From contig CAVTTP010000006.1 in the NCBI GenBank assembly GCA_963737705.1, positions 1,178,001 to 1,242,000 on the forward strand: DNA of 64,000 nucleotides, written 5' to 3'. The translations under genes and the position numbers were made by a program. The notes below the pieces were generated by a model. The model ran no database searches. It was given only the letters and a program-made list of their open reading frames with translations, and was not told where the DNA came from. The stretch is from PALSA-607 sp963737705 (GTDB taxonomy: Bacteria > Actinomycetota > Actinomycetes > Acidothermales > Acidothermaceae). Of this stretch, positions 42,201-50,972 are shown piece by piece. Position 1 is the first letter of the stretch. Every line of letters begins with the position of its first letter.

Positions 42201-42521
42201 GAGCTAGACACGCATGCACAGCTGGGCTCGTATCAGGTCGCGGTTGAGGTAGGGGCGTTCGAAGAGGTCGCGGCCGGCGTGCGCGAGTCCGGTGGGGCGG
42301 CGCTTGTGCAGGTCGGCACCAGCACGGTGAAGGCGGCCATCAACACTCAGGTGCCGCTGTCGGAAAGCGGCGACCCTGGCTGGGCGCTGGAGATGATCGA
42401 GCGATCGGCGCGTGGCATGGCAGGCAACGTCTTCGCGGCCATCGACAACGACATGTGCCGGTCGTGCCCGGTGCGCACGTCGTGCCCCGTGCGTGACGAG
42501 GGTCGGCAGGTGACGGCATGA
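39249..42521 (+). CDS. adnA: Helicase-nuclease subunit AdnA-type (UvrD/REP helicase + RecB-like nuclease)
   Basis: Up to 1090 residues; GTG 39249 sits in a hairpin without a good ribosome site, and GTG 39303 (about 1072 residues) is an alternative. SF1A motor: LAGPGTGKTTTIVEA, LTFSRRAAAEL, VVVDEYQDTDPAQEE, GDPDQSIYGFRGAD, TAHAAKGLEWDVVAVAG and VAVTRARLHLL. C-terminal PD-(D/E)XK nuclease: FARCPLRWLL, LKGQVDRLERDD, VVDLKTGK and CRSCPVRTSCPVRD, an Fe-S-type cysteine set. With AdnB it resects double-strand breaks in mycobacteria. Overlaps adnB by 4 bp. Confidence 0.9.
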   Translation: MRSRGAIRGVVGSWWDAFVSLTSGTAGGRRPRWSIDAPRVVRAPARPVIPPVLDEAQRRAVEHRGGPVLVLAGPGTGKTTTIVEAVVQRVEAGEITPDQALVLTFSRRAAAELRERIAARLDRTIREPIARTFHSYAFGLLRANAARRGEPPPRLLSGPEQDLVVRELLQGDVDEGADDWPERLHPALLTRGFAQELRDFVQRAVERGITPRELARLGRRDKRDDWVAAAKFAEQYAQVSALREAASYDPAELIRAAAGLLRADPLVLQEIRAAHDFVVVDEYQDTDPAQEELLSLLVGSRDLLAVGDPDQSIYGFRGADLEGIRRFPDRFRAADGSPPTVVELDVSRRSGEVLLAASRRVAQRLSGAPAHRRLRPAPGLDPGTAEVHLFATTSAEASYVAQRLREMHLLHEVPWSRMAVLVRGGTPLPMLRRSLQSAGVPVAAHAEEQPLVDVPIVRALLRILAVVTGRLDFNGAPGVELAAELVTGPLGRADPLALRRLRQDLRRLELAAGGGRASGALLAQALVTPAELVPIDFRVAAPAQRVADALAAGRAAATDPGATAETTLWAIWHAANVVTRLSTLALSVAPGSAAADRDLDAVVALFDVAARFADRLPKAGPDVFLDHLLGQQIPGDTLAPQAPSAEGVRLMTAHAAKGLEWDVVAVAGVQEGVWPDLRGRGSLLGSQQLVDVLAAGDDEGASSALQAVAARLAEERRLFYVAVTRARLHLLATAVRSDDQQPSRFLDELVPSERDERPLTRVPRGLDLPSVVAELRAVVTSPGSDTDEAAGRRRAAAAQLARLAAAGVPGADPRDWYGLAPLSDERQLVDDGQLVKLSPSLLEAFARCPLRWLLESSGGTSGDSTSQGIGVLVHALAQQVAEEGVPGDEIAAQLQERLASAIKRVDLGSGWFAVRQRERATEMVRKLAEWLRTNTRVFVAAEQDFEVTIGRAVLKGQVDRLERDDEGRLFVVDLKTGKHAPTKVELDTHAQLGSYQVAVEVGAFEEVAAGVRESGGAALVQVGTSTVKAAINTQVPLSESGDPGWALEMIERSARGMAGNVFAAIDNDMCRSCPVRTSCPVRDEGRQVTA

Positions 42522-45500
42522 CGCGCTACACCGCTGCCGAGATCGCCCGCGCTCTCGAGCAAGACACACCAACCGACGAGCAGGCCGCCGTCATCGAGTC
42601 GACGGCGGGGTCGTGTCTCGTCGTCGCAGGCGCCGGGTCGGGCAAGACGGAAACCATGGCCGGTCGCGTCGTGTGGTTGGTGGCCAACGGCCTCGTGCGA
42701 CCAGACCAAGTACTTGGGCTGACGTTCACTCGCAAGGCGGCCGCCGAACTTGCGGCGCGGGTTCGCCGACGCCTCGGCCAGCTCGCCGCGCACGGGCTGG
42801 TCGACGCCGAGGTGGTCAGCGCCGCCGATCCGACGATCTCGACCTACGACGCATATGCGGGCCGGATCGTCGCCGAGAACGCGCTGCGCATCGGCCGTGA
42901 GCCTGGCCAGCGGTTGATCCCGCAAACCGTGGCCTGGCAATACGCGCGCCGGGTCGTCGACGCCTATGACGGGCCGATGAACGAGGTGACGGTCTCGCCG
43001 ATGACGGTCACGAACGACGTCCGCGCGCTCGCCGAAGGTCTTGCGCAACATCGCGTGACCAGCGAGCAGTTGCGCGACTACTGCAGCGGCCTGCACGGGG
43101 TGCTGACCGCGTTGCCCAAGGCGGCGAACCAACGAACGACGAAAGACTTCCACGACGACATCGCAGGGGTGGCCAGAGCGCTCGCCGCGCGGTGCCAGCT
43201 GCTGCCGATTGTGGCCGCCTACGACGAGGCGAAGCGGAGTCGCGAATGTCTCGACTTCGCTGATCAGATGGCACTGGCGGCTGACCTCGCAGAGCAGTTC
43301 CCCGAGGTCGCGGCGACCGAGCGATCGACCTATCGCGCGGTGTTGCTTGACGAGTACCAAGACACCAGCCACGCCCAACTCGTTTTCCTGCGAGCGCTGT
43401 TCGGTGCGTTTCACCGCGGCCTCGACATCGCGCCGTTACTCACTGCTGTCGGTGATCCGTCGCAGGCGATCTACGGCTGGCGCGGGGCGAGCCAAGGCAC
43501 ACTTGTGGCGTTTCCAAACCAGTTCCCGGACGCCGACAAGCCGGCGTCCGTGCTGTCGCTCAGCACCAGTTTTCGCAATGACCGCAACGTTCTTGCCGTT
43601 GCGAATGCGATTGCCGAGCCGCTGCGTGATGGCCGCGTGTCGACGCCGGAACTTCGAGCCCGCGCTACAGCGGTCGACGGCATGGTGCGCTGCGGCCTCT
43701 ACCCAACGGTCGATGACGAAGCGCAGGCCGTCGGTGACCAGGTGCTGGCGTTGTGGCGAGGCGATCAAGAGAAGCGCGACGTCGGTGCGCCGACCAAGAG
43801 CATCGCCGTCCTGGTGCGAGCGTGGCGGCAGTTACCGCGTATCGAAGCTGCGTTGCGCGCGCGTGGTGTGCCGATCGAGATCATCGGCGTTGGTGGCTTG
43901 CTTCTCGAGCCCGAAGTCGTCGACGTCGTGGCGACACTGCGGGTGATGGTCGATCCCGCACGCGGCGACGCACTGATGCGGCTGCTGACTGGTGCGCGCT
44001 GGCGCATCGGCGGTCGAGATCTGGCCGCGCTGGGTGCCTGGGCACGGAACCTGGCGCGGGCCCCAGCACGTCAGGCTCAGAGTCTGGCCGACGTTGCAGC
44101 GAACGGCCTCATGATTCTCGACGGTGCCACGGTTGAAGCTGCCGGCGTCGACCCCGATCCCGACGACGTTGACGACCGCAGCATCATCGACGCGCTCGAC
44201 GCGTTGCCTGCGCCGGGCAGGTTCACTCCGAAAGGTCTGTCCGCGACTGGTCACGCGAGGTTGTCCAGTCTGGCCTTCGAGCTGCGCTTGCTGCGGTCGC
44301 GGCTCGGGCAGCCGCTTCCGGATCTGGTCGCAGACGTCGTCGCGACCGTTGGCCTTGATGTCGAGGTCCTGGCCCGCGGTGGTGACCTGAGCGCGTCGCG
44401 AGCCAATCTCGATCGCTTGATCGATGTCGCCGCCGAGTTTGCCGCCGGCGGTGACGACGTCAGCGTGGCCGCGTTCCTCGACTACCTCGACGCGGCGGCG
44501 GTCGAAGAGCGAGGGCTCGACCGTCCCGACGAACCCGAGTCGACACTGCCCGAACTGCGTCAAGGTGCCGACGTCCGTCGCGATCGCGTGCAACTGCTGA
44601 CCGTTCACGCGTCCAAAGGACTCGAGTGGGATGTCGTGTGCGTGCCCGGGCTTGTCGAGAACCTGTTTCCTGGTGTGCGACCCGCGGATGTCAGAGGTTG
44701 GCTCACGCAACGCGGGTCGCTGCCGTGGCCGCTACGCGGCGATCGCGACGGGCTGCCCGTCGCAGAACTCGACGGCCACGTCGACCAGCTCGAAGCCGTT
44801 GAGGCGATCAAGCGATTCGCTGATTCGGCGAAAGCGCACCTGCTGCGGGAAGAGCGGCGGCTTGCCTACGTCGCAGTCACGCGAGCACGCGGCACGCTGA
44901 TCTGTACGGGCTACCGATGGGATGACACGAAGAAGCCGCGCGAGGCGAGTGAATTCCTTGCCGCTGTGCATGAGGTCTGCGAGACCGGCCGGGGCGAGGT
45001 CGATTGCTGGACAGAGTTGCCGCCCGATGGCACCCCGAACCCGATGCACGAGCTCGGGCCGAACACTGCCAGCTGGCCGCTCGACCCGTTGGCGGCCCGG
45101 CGTCCGGCCGTCGAAGCCGCGGCCGAGCTGGTCGAGCTGATGGCCGTCGAACTCGGCACGCTCGATGGAGCGCTGGCCCTGACGAGCGCGACCGATGAGT
45201 GGAGTCGCGACGTCGAGGTGCTGCTCTCCGAGCGGGCGGCACGTTCGCAGCGGGCCAGGCTCGACGTCGAGCTGCCGAGACAGCTGTCGGTGAGCCAGCT
45301 CGTCACCTTGCGACGCGATCCCGATGAGCTTGCGCGCCAGCTCCGCCGACCGCTGCCGGCCGCGCCCGCACCACTCGCCCGGCGCGGCACCGCGTTCCAC
45401 CTGTGGCTCGAGCAGCGGTTCTCTTCGCCCCGCCTGCTCGATCTGGATGAAGTGCCAGGGTCGGCCGACGCCGATGCAGCGCCCGACGCCGACCTGCACG

Positions 45501-45865
45501 TGCTGCAGCAGGCCTTTCTCAAGACTTCGTGGGCCGATCGGGACCCGGTCGAGGTCGAGGTGCCGTTCGAGCTCGTCATCGACGAGGTCGTCGTGCGCGG
45601 CCGCATGGACGCCGTGTTCCGAGACGCAGATGGCGGGTTCACCGTCGTCGACTGGAAGACCGGGCGGCGGCCGGCCGGCGCTGACGCCAGCGCGGCCGCC
45701 GTACAGCTAGCCGCCTACCGGTTGGCGTGGGCCGATCTGACGGGTACCGACCTCGCCGGCGTGCGCGCGGTGTTCTGCTATTTGCGCGACGGTGAAACGG
45801 TCGCACCGGCTGACCTGCTTGACCGCGAAGGCCTAGTCGAACTACTGCACTCGGTCCCTGCCTAA
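42518..45865 (+). CDS. adnB: Helicase-nuclease subunit AdnB-type
   Basis: 1115 residues, ATG overlapping the adnA stop. SF1A helicase: VVAGAGSGKTETMAGRVVWL, LTFTRKAAAEL, VLLDEYQDTSHAQLVFL, GDPSQAIYGWRGAS, LLTVHASKGLEWDVVCVPG, YVAVTRARGTLICTGY. C-terminal nuclease: VRGRMDAVFRDADGGFTVVD and WKTGRRP. The final Fe-S cysteines of AdnA are absent. In mycobacteria AdnB is the leading motor of the AdnAB dimer, which processes double-strand breaks in place of RecBCD/AddAB. Counterpart of Rv3201c. Confidence 0.9.
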   Translation: MTRYTAAEIARALEQDTPTDEQAAVIESTAGSCLVVAGAGSGKTETMAGRVVWLVANGLVRPDQVLGLTFTRKAAAELAARVRRRLGQLAAHGLVDAEVVSAADPTISTYDAYAGRIVAENALRIGREPGQRLIPQTVAWQYARRVVDAYDGPMNEVTVSPMTVTNDVRALAEGLAQHRVTSEQLRDYCSGLHGVLTALPKAANQRTTKDFHDDIAGVARALAARCQLLPIVAAYDEAKRSRECLDFADQMALAADLAEQFPEVAATERSTYRAVLLDEYQDTSHAQLVFLRALFGAFHRGLDIAPLLTAVGDPSQAIYGWRGASQGTLVAFPNQFPDADKPASVLSLSTSFRNDRNVLAVANAIAEPLRDGRVSTPELRARATAVDGMVRCGLYPTVDDEAQAVGDQVLALWRGDQEKRDVGAPTKSIAVLVRAWRQLPRIEAALRARGVPIEIIGVGGLLLEPEVVDVVATLRVMVDPARGDALMRLLTGARWRIGGRDLAALGAWARNLARAPARQAQSLADVAANGLMILDGATVEAAGVDPDPDDVDDRSIIDALDALPAPGRFTPKGLSATGHARLSSLAFELRLLRSRLGQPLPDLVADVVATVGLDVEVLARGGDLSASRANLDRLIDVAAEFAAGGDDVSVAAFLDYLDAAAVEERGLDRPDEPESTLPELRQGADVRRDRVQLLTVHASKGLEWDVVCVPGLVENLFPGVRPADVRGWLTQRGSLPWPLRGDRDGLPVAELDGHVDQLEAVEAIKRFADSAKAHLLREERRLAYVAVTRARGTLICTGYRWDDTKKPREASEFLAAVHEVCETGRGEVDCWTELPPDGTPNPMHELGPNTASWPLDPLAARRPAVEAAAELVELMAVELGTLDGALALTSATDEWSRDVEVLLSERAARSQRARLDVELPRQLSVSQLVTLRRDPDELARQLRRPLPAAPAPLARRGTAFHLWLEQRFSSPRLLDLDEVPGSADADAAPDADLHVLQQAFLKTSWADRDPVEVEVPFELVIDEVVVRGRMDAVFRDADGGFTVVDWKTGRRPAGADASAAAVQLAAYRLAWADLTGTDLAGVRAVFCYLRDGETVAPADLLDREGLVELLHSVPA

Positions 45866-45896
45866 TGCGCTATGGGTCCCCGCCTAGAGTCTTGGT

Positions 45897-47336
45897 ATGA
45901 GCGAAAACCCCGCCTCGGCGGTTGACGATGCGCGCCGCGACGCCGTCCGCGCCTACCTCGACGCGCACAAAGACGAGTTCGTCGCGCAGTTGTCGGACTG
46001 GATCCGCATTCCGTCGGTCTGGACCGACCCCGAGCGACGAGCCGATGTCGAGCGTTCTGCGCAATGGTTTGCCGATGCGGCGCGAGCGACCGGGTTTCCG
46101 ACCGTCGAGATATGGCCCGCCAGCGACGGCGCACCGACAGTGTTCGCGGACTGGCCCAGCGCCAACCCGAACGCGCCGACGGTCGTGGTCTACGGCCACC
46201 ACGATGTGCAACCCGTCGATCCGATCGAGTCGTGGAGTTTCGCGCCATTCGAGCCAGCAGTCGTGCCAGGGCCGGACGGCGATCGGTTGCTCGGTCGAGG
46301 AGCATCCGACGACAAGGGAATGGTGCTGTACCACCTGTTTGCACTGCGCGCGCACCTAGCCGCGAGCGGGCGCACCAGCCCGCCGGTGCATCTGAAGCTG
46401 CTCATCGAGGGCGAAGAGGAGTCAGGCTCCCCGGCCTTTCCTGCGCTCCTTCGCGAGAAGCGCGATCGCCTTGGCTGCGACGTGATTGTCGTGAGTGACA
46501 ACGGCCTGTACGCCGCAGGCGTGATCACCACGTGCGTGCGCATGCGCGGACTGACGGACTGCCAGATCGACCTGCACGGGCCGGACGTCGATCTGCATTC
46601 GGGCTCGTTCGGCGGATCTGTGCCCAACCCCTTGACCGTCATGGCGCACCTGCTTGCCGGACTTCACGACCAGAACAACCACGTCACGCTCGACGGCTTC
46701 TACGACAACGTTGCACCGCTTACTGACGTCGAGCGCGACCTGATTGCGCGCCTGCCGTTCGACAATGCGCAGTGGCTTGAGACGGCCGAGAGTCGGGCGA
46801 TGTTCGGCGAGGCCGGCTACAGCACGCTCGAGCGCATCTGGGCGAGACCGACCTGTGAGATCCACGGCGTCTGGGGTGGCTACATCGGTCCTGGCCACAA
46901 GACGATCGTGCCGACCGATGCGCATGCGAAGGTGTCGTTCCGGCTCGTCGCCAATCAGCAACCACTCGACGTCCAGGCCGCGATGCGCGCCTACATCGCG
47001 GCCAACGTCCCTGACGGCATCACTGCCAACGTCGAGTTCTTTGGCGACGGCGTGCGGCCCTATCTGGTGCCGATCGACGACCCGGCAGTGCAGGCATTGG
47101 TGCGTGCTCTTCGCCGTGCGTACGACGACGACGTGCTGTTCACCGGTGAAGGCGGATCCGGACCAGAGGCCGACATCGCTGAGATTCTCCAAGCCCCGTT
47201 GATATTTCTCGGTGCTGGCCTTCCAACTGACCGCGTCCATGCGCCTGACGAGCACGCGGTGATCTCGGTGCTGCTCAAGGGTGCTGAAACCGCCGCCTAT
47301 CTGTGGGACGAACTCGCCGCGCTGCCCTCGCGATGA
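45897..47336 (+). CDS. M20/M25/M40 family metallo-dipeptidase
   Basis: 479 residues. Zinc sites of M20 peptidases: VVVYGHHDVQPVDP, LLGRGASDDKGMVLYHLFAL, LLIEGEEESGSPAF, VSDNGLY, and a dimerisation domain with DLHSGSFGGSVPNP and GGYIGPGHKTIVPTDAHAKV. The final active-site region is AGLPTDRVHAPDEH. It belongs to the long dipeptidase subgroup that cleaves dipeptides or N-acyl amino acids. It takes the place where mycobacteria carry a potassium channel gene (Rv3200c). Confidence 0.9.
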   Translation: MSENPASAVDDARRDAVRAYLDAHKDEFVAQLSDWIRIPSVWTDPERRADVERSAQWFADAARATGFPTVEIWPASDGAPTVFADWPSANPNAPTVVVYGHHDVQPVDPIESWSFAPFEPAVVPGPDGDRLLGRGASDDKGMVLYHLFALRAHLAASGRTSPPVHLKLLIEGEEESGSPAFPALLREKRDRLGCDVIVVSDNGLYAAGVITTCVRMRGLTDCQIDLHGPDVDLHSGSFGGSVPNPLTVMAHLLAGLHDQNNHVTLDGFYDNVAPLTDVERDLIARLPFDNAQWLETAESRAMFGEAGYSTLERIWARPTCEIHGVWGGYIGPGHKTIVPTDAHAKVSFRLVANQQPLDVQAAMRAYIAANVPDGITANVEFFGDGVRPYLVPIDDPAVQALVRALRRAYDDDVLFTGEGGSGPEADIAEILQAPLIFLGAGLPTDRVHAPDEHAVISVLLKGAETAAYLWDELAALPSR

Positions 47337-48241
47337 CACGGCAGCCGCCGCCACTTGGCCGTTCTGGCATAGATCGTGCAGCGCACTTGCGAGCGGACGA
47401 CGAGTGGCTCAGGCAGGCGTGGGCCAATCCGATGTCGCGGGTCATCGTCGTTGATGCGGGTCGCGCGCTGGTACGCGACGGTGCACTCGTCGAATTGCGG
47501 CCAGCAGATTCGCCCGTAGGCGAGCGGTATTTCCTCGGTGTAGCAGCACCTTCGGATGTCGAGGCGGCCGTTGGCGTGTTCGCGGTGGCCGCGGCGTTGC
47601 CCGACCCCCCGCCGTCCGGCATGAAAGCCGCCAACTTGCGTGAGGTCGGTGCGGACTTGTCAGATGCCGATGCGGGACTGTTCGCACATGCGGCGGCGCT
47701 TGAACAGTGGCATGCGCGGCACGTGCGGTGTCCGTTGTGCGGTGCAGAAACGGTTGTCGCTCTTGCCGGACACGTCCGTCGTTGCGTCAACGACGGCAGC
47801 GAGCATTATCCGCGTACCGACCCGGCCGTGATCATGTTGGTGACAGACGGGGATGACCGGTGCCTGCTTGGTCGGCAGCCGAGTTGGCCTGCCGGTCGGA
47901 TGTCGACGCTTGCTGGATACGTCGAGGCCGGCGAGACGCTCGAGCACGCCGTCATCCGCGAAGTGTTCGAAGAGGTTGGCGTTCGGGTCGGCGATGTGCG
48001 CTACGTCGCCAGTCAGCCGTGGCCGTTCCCGTCGAGCTTGATGTTGGCCTTCAGCGCGAAGGCCACGACCACCGAGCTCACGATCGACGGCGATGAGATT
48101 GCCGAGGCGCGCTGGTTTACCCGCGACGAGTTGCGGAGCGCGATCACGGATGGCTCGTTACGGCTGCCGATGAGCGCGTCCGTTGCGTTCTATCTCATCG
48201 ACGGGTGGTTCGGCGGCGACCTCGCGCGCCTCGTCCACTAA
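47333..48241 (+). CDS. nudC: NAD(+) diphosphatase (NudC)
   Basis: 302 residues from ATG 47333, overlapping the M20 stop (ATGA). N-terminal regulatory part, zinc-ribbon CPLCGAETVV followed by RRC but with the fourth family cysteine missing, then EHYPRTDPAVIML. NUDIX box GYVEAGETLEHAVIREVFEE with VGV, and the NADH-specific SQPWPFPSSLM array. It hydrolyses NAD(H) to NMN and AMP and can remove NAD caps from RNA. Same position as Rv3199c. Confidence 0.92.
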   Translation: MTRQPPPLGRSGIDRAAHLRADDEWLRQAWANPMSRVIVVDAGRALVRDGALVELRPADSPVGERYFLGVAAPSDVEAAVGVFAVAAALPDPPPSGMKAANLREVGADLSDADAGLFAHAAALEQWHARHVRCPLCGAETVVALAGHVRRCVNDGSEHYPRTDPAVIMLVTDGDDRCLLGRQPSWPAGRMSTLAGYVEAGETLEHAVIREVFEEVGVRVGDVRYVASQPWPFPSSLMLAFSAKATTTELTIDGDEIAEARWFTRDELRSAITDGSLRLPMSASVAFYLIDGWFGGDLARLVH

Positions 48242-48245
48242 CCGT

Positions 48246-48605
48246 TCAGGACTCGGTGGCTCCGAGCTGCGCCGTGGTCTCGGGCTGCGCCGTGGCCTCG
48301 GGCTGCGCCGTGGCCTCGGGCTGCGCCGTGGCCTCGGGCTGCGCCGTGGCCTCGAGCTGAGACAGGACGGCGGACAGCCGCGGGTTGGTCAGGGTGCTGC
48401 CGTCGGGGAACAACACGGTCGGCACGGTCTGGTTTCCGCGGTTGATGCTCATCACGAATTCGGCCGCGCCCGGGGTCTCCTCGATGTTGACCTCGGTGAA
48501 CGCGATCCCCTCGTCCGCGAGCTGGCGCTTTAGGGTTCGGCAGTAGCCACACCACGTCGTGCTGTAGATCACGAGCGGGGCGGGAACCTCGAGTGAGGCG
48601 CTCAC
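48246..48605 (-). CDS. mrx1: Mycoredoxin-1-like glutaredoxin
   Basis: 119 residues; mycobacterial Mrx1 has about 84. Thioredoxin fold with CGYC active site (IYSTTWCGYCRTLKRQL), TVPTVLFPDGS and a C-terminal helix PRLSAVLSQL. Mrx1 reduces protein-mycothiol mixed disulphides. The last 35 residues are a QPEATA repeat tail, absent from the normal protein. It lies antisense between nudC and uvrD2, as Rv3198A does relative to its neighbours. Confidence 0.9.
   Translation of the reverse strand: MSASLEVPAPLVIYSTTWCGYCRTLKRQLADEGIAFTEVNIEETPGAAEFVMSINRGNQTVPTVLFPDGSTLTNPRLSAVLSQLEATAQPEATAQPEATAQPEATAQPETTAQLGATES
48265..48354 (-). repeat. 18-bp in-frame tandem repeat, five copies, C-terminal tail of mrx1
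   Basis: Five units of (G/A)GCTGCGCCGTGGYCTCG at 48265, 48283, 48301, 48319 and 48337 (plus-strand reading), three of them identical. They encode repeated QPEATA on the minus strand. Confidence 0.93.
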
Positions 48606-48740
48606 AGCTGGGACTCCTCTGGGATTTGCGCCCGTGGGGCGGACGGCTTCTCATCACAACTCTCGGCCCGCTGCAGTTCTTCCTTCACAGGTCTTGCCTG
48701 GTTAGACGCAGGTGTCAGTCAGCCCTGCCAAGATGGCCCG

Positions 48741-50846
48741 GTGACCGCGGTGGCTGAACCTGAGATCTTGAGTGCGCTCGATCCCGAGCAGCGATCGGCG
48801 GCAGAGGCGGTTCGGGGGCCGGTCTGCATCCTGGCCGGCGCCGGCACCGGCAAGACCAGGGCCATCACCCACCGGATCGCTTTCGCGGTGCGTACCGGCA
48901 CGGTGTCGCCCGCTCACGTACTTGCTGTCACCTTTACCGCCAGAGCGGCCGGTGAACTGCGTGGTCGGCTGCGCGGGCTCGGTGCTGGCGCCGTCCAGGC
49001 TCGCACCTTTCACTCCGCCGCGCTGCGGCAGTTGCAGTACTTCTGGCCGCGCACTATTGGCGGCGAGCTGCCTGCGATCTTGAAGTCGAAGGTCCCACTG
49101 CTTGCCGAGGTAGCCGGGCGGCTGCGGCTTGGGCTTTCGTCGTCCGACCTTCGCGATGTCGCCTCCGAGATCGAATGGATGAAGGCGCTCCAGCGACCGC
49201 CAGACGACTACGCCTCGTCCGTACTGCTTGCGCATCGCATCGCCCCGCGACCGGTCACCGAGATCACCGCGCTCTACGCCGGTTACGAAGACCTGAAGGT
49301 GCGCAAGAACCAATTTGATTTTGAGGATCTGCTCCTGCACGCCACAGCACTTCTTGAGACTGAGCCATCGGTAGCGCTGCAGGTGCGTGATCAGTACCGG
49401 TACTTCGTGGTCGACGAGTACCAGGACGTCAACCCGGCTCAGCAACGATTGCTCGACGCATGGCTCGGCGATCGCGACGATCTCTGCGTCGTGGGCGACC
49501 CGGAGCAGACCATCTACTCGTTCGCCGGCGCATCGCCGGAGTACCTCACGGGGTTCTCGACGCGGTATCCGAAGGCAACCGTCGTCCACTTGGTTCGTGA
49601 CTACCGCTCGACGCCGCAAGTCGTCGCGCTCGCCAACCGGCTGTCCGGTGGTGCGCTCGTCGCGCAACTGCCCGCCGGCTCGGTGCCGGTCATCGATAGC
49701 TACGCCGACGAGGTGGCCGAGGCGGCCGCCGTCGCGACCAAGATTTCCAGGCTGATCGCCGACGGCACACCTGCGAGTGAGATCGCCGTGCTGTTCCGCA
49801 TCAACGCGCAGTCCGAGACGTTCGAACAGGCGCTTGCCGAGGCGGGCGTGCCCTATGTGCTGCGGGGTGGTGAGCGGTTCTTCGAGCGCCCCGAGGTTCG
49901 CGAAGCCGTCTTCTTGCTCCGCGGTGCGGCTCGCGGTGAACAGCCTGACGAAGGAACGCTCGCCGACGTTGTGCGCAGCGTGCTCGCCGCGGTGGGGTTT
50001 GGCCCTGTGCCGCCGTCCGGATCGGGCGTGGCGCGCGATCGGTGGGAGTCCCTGGCCGCACTTGTTCGGCTCGCGGAGGAGCGGGTTGGCGCAGAGCCCG
50101 CGGAATCAAGTCTCGCGGATTTCGTCGCCGACCTCGAAGAACGCGCGTCGTTACAGCACGCCCCCGTTGTTGACGGCGTCACGTTGGCCTCGCTGCACGC
50201 CGCGAAGGGCCTCGAGTGGGACGCCGTGTTCCTCGTCGGGCTGGTCGACGGCACGCTGCCAATCGTCTATGCCGAGACGACCGCCCAGGTCGACGAGGAG
50301 CGCCGGTTGCTCTACGTCGGTATCACCAGGGCTCGGCGCTATCTCGCCCTCTCGTGGGCGGCGGCGCGGTCTCCGGGCGGGCGCGCCAGTCGGCGTCCGA
50401 GTCGCTTCCTTGATGATCTGCGCTCGGCCACGGCTGGCGGGTTGGTGCAGCCAGGCACGGCGCGATCACCGCTTGCTCCCAAGTCGGGGCGCGACCGCGT
50501 CGAGCGCTGTCGGGTCTGCCAGAAACTGCTGACCAGTGGTGCGGCGCGCAAGCTCGGCCGTTGCACCGACTGCCCGGGCAGCGTCGACGAAGAGCTGTTT
50601 GAACGCTTGCGCGCGTGGCGGCTCGAGCGATCAAAGGAGCTGAAGCAGCCTGCCTTCTGCGTGTTCACAGACGCGACGCTCACACGAATCGCCGAAGTGC
50701 GCCCGCAGACCACGCAGGAGCTTGCGACCATCGGCGGCGTCGGCCCAGCGAAGCTCACGGCGTACGCGGCCGAGGTGCTGGGGCTGTGCAGCGCGACAAA
50801 CTCGGGAGACTCCTCGAGCTCGGTTGAGTGGATTCGGCTGCCCTGA
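48741..50846 (+). CDS. uvrD2: ATP-dependent DNA helicase UvrD2
   Basis: 701 residues, GTG start. SF1A helicase: ILAGAGTGKTRAITHRI, VTFTARAAGEL, VVDEYQDVNPAQQRLLDA, GDPEQTIYSFAGAS, LASLHAAKGLEWDAVFLVG, LYVGITRARRYL. A four-cysteine motif CRVCQKLL ... CTDCPG follows (about 588-610), then an HRDC domain at the C-terminus (ATIGGVGPAKLTAYAAEVL). This helicase-Cys4-HRDC order is that of mycobacterial UvrD2 (Rv3198c), an essential 3'-5' helicase in that genus. Confidence 0.92.
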   Translation: MTAVAEPEILSALDPEQRSAAEAVRGPVCILAGAGTGKTRAITHRIAFAVRTGTVSPAHVLAVTFTARAAGELRGRLRGLGAGAVQARTFHSAALRQLQYFWPRTIGGELPAILKSKVPLLAEVAGRLRLGLSSSDLRDVASEIEWMKALQRPPDDYASSVLLAHRIAPRPVTEITALYAGYEDLKVRKNQFDFEDLLLHATALLETEPSVALQVRDQYRYFVVDEYQDVNPAQQRLLDAWLGDRDDLCVVGDPEQTIYSFAGASPEYLTGFSTRYPKATVVHLVRDYRSTPQVVALANRLSGGALVAQLPAGSVPVIDSYADEVAEAAAVATKISRLIADGTPASEIAVLFRINAQSETFEQALAEAGVPYVLRGGERFFERPEVREAVFLLRGAARGEQPDEGTLADVVRSVLAAVGFGPVPPSGSGVARDRWESLAALVRLAEERVGAEPAESSLADFVADLEERASLQHAPVVDGVTLASLHAAKGLEWDAVFLVGLVDGTLPIVYAETTAQVDEERRLLYVGITRARRYLALSWAAARSPGGRASRRPSRFLDDLRSATAGGLVQPGTARSPLAPKSGRDRVERCRVCQKLLTSGAARKLGRCTDCPGSVDEELFERLRAWRLERSKELKQPAFCVFTDATLTRIAEVRPQTTQELATIGGVGPAKLTAYAAEVLGLCSATNSGDSSSSVEWIRLP

Positions 50847-50875
50847 CCAGCACAAATAAATGCCCAATAAATACG

Positions 50876-50905
50876 TTGCCCGCCTCCCGGCGTTGGCCGT
50901 AGCCT
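50876..50905 (+). promoter_or_regulatory. Candidate WhiB7-type promoter of the whiB7 leader
   Basis: TTGCCC (50876-50881) and TAGCCT (50900-50905) are separated by 18 bp, and an A/T-rich stretch, AATAAATACG, directly precedes the -35, the feature that marks WhiB7-activated promoters in mycobacteria. It lies about 30 bp after the uvrD2 stop and would make a leader of some 540 nt before whiB7. Confidence 0.5.
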
Positions 50906-50972
50906 GCCCTCTGGACCTGTTGGAGATGGCGCGCCCGAAAGGGTGCAGCCCGAGACCGGAAGGTGGTGAGCC

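Noticed and set aside
48702..49667. 321-codon antisense ORF opposite uvrD2
   Set aside because: Overlaps the helicase core motifs on the other strand and has no domain or ribosome site.
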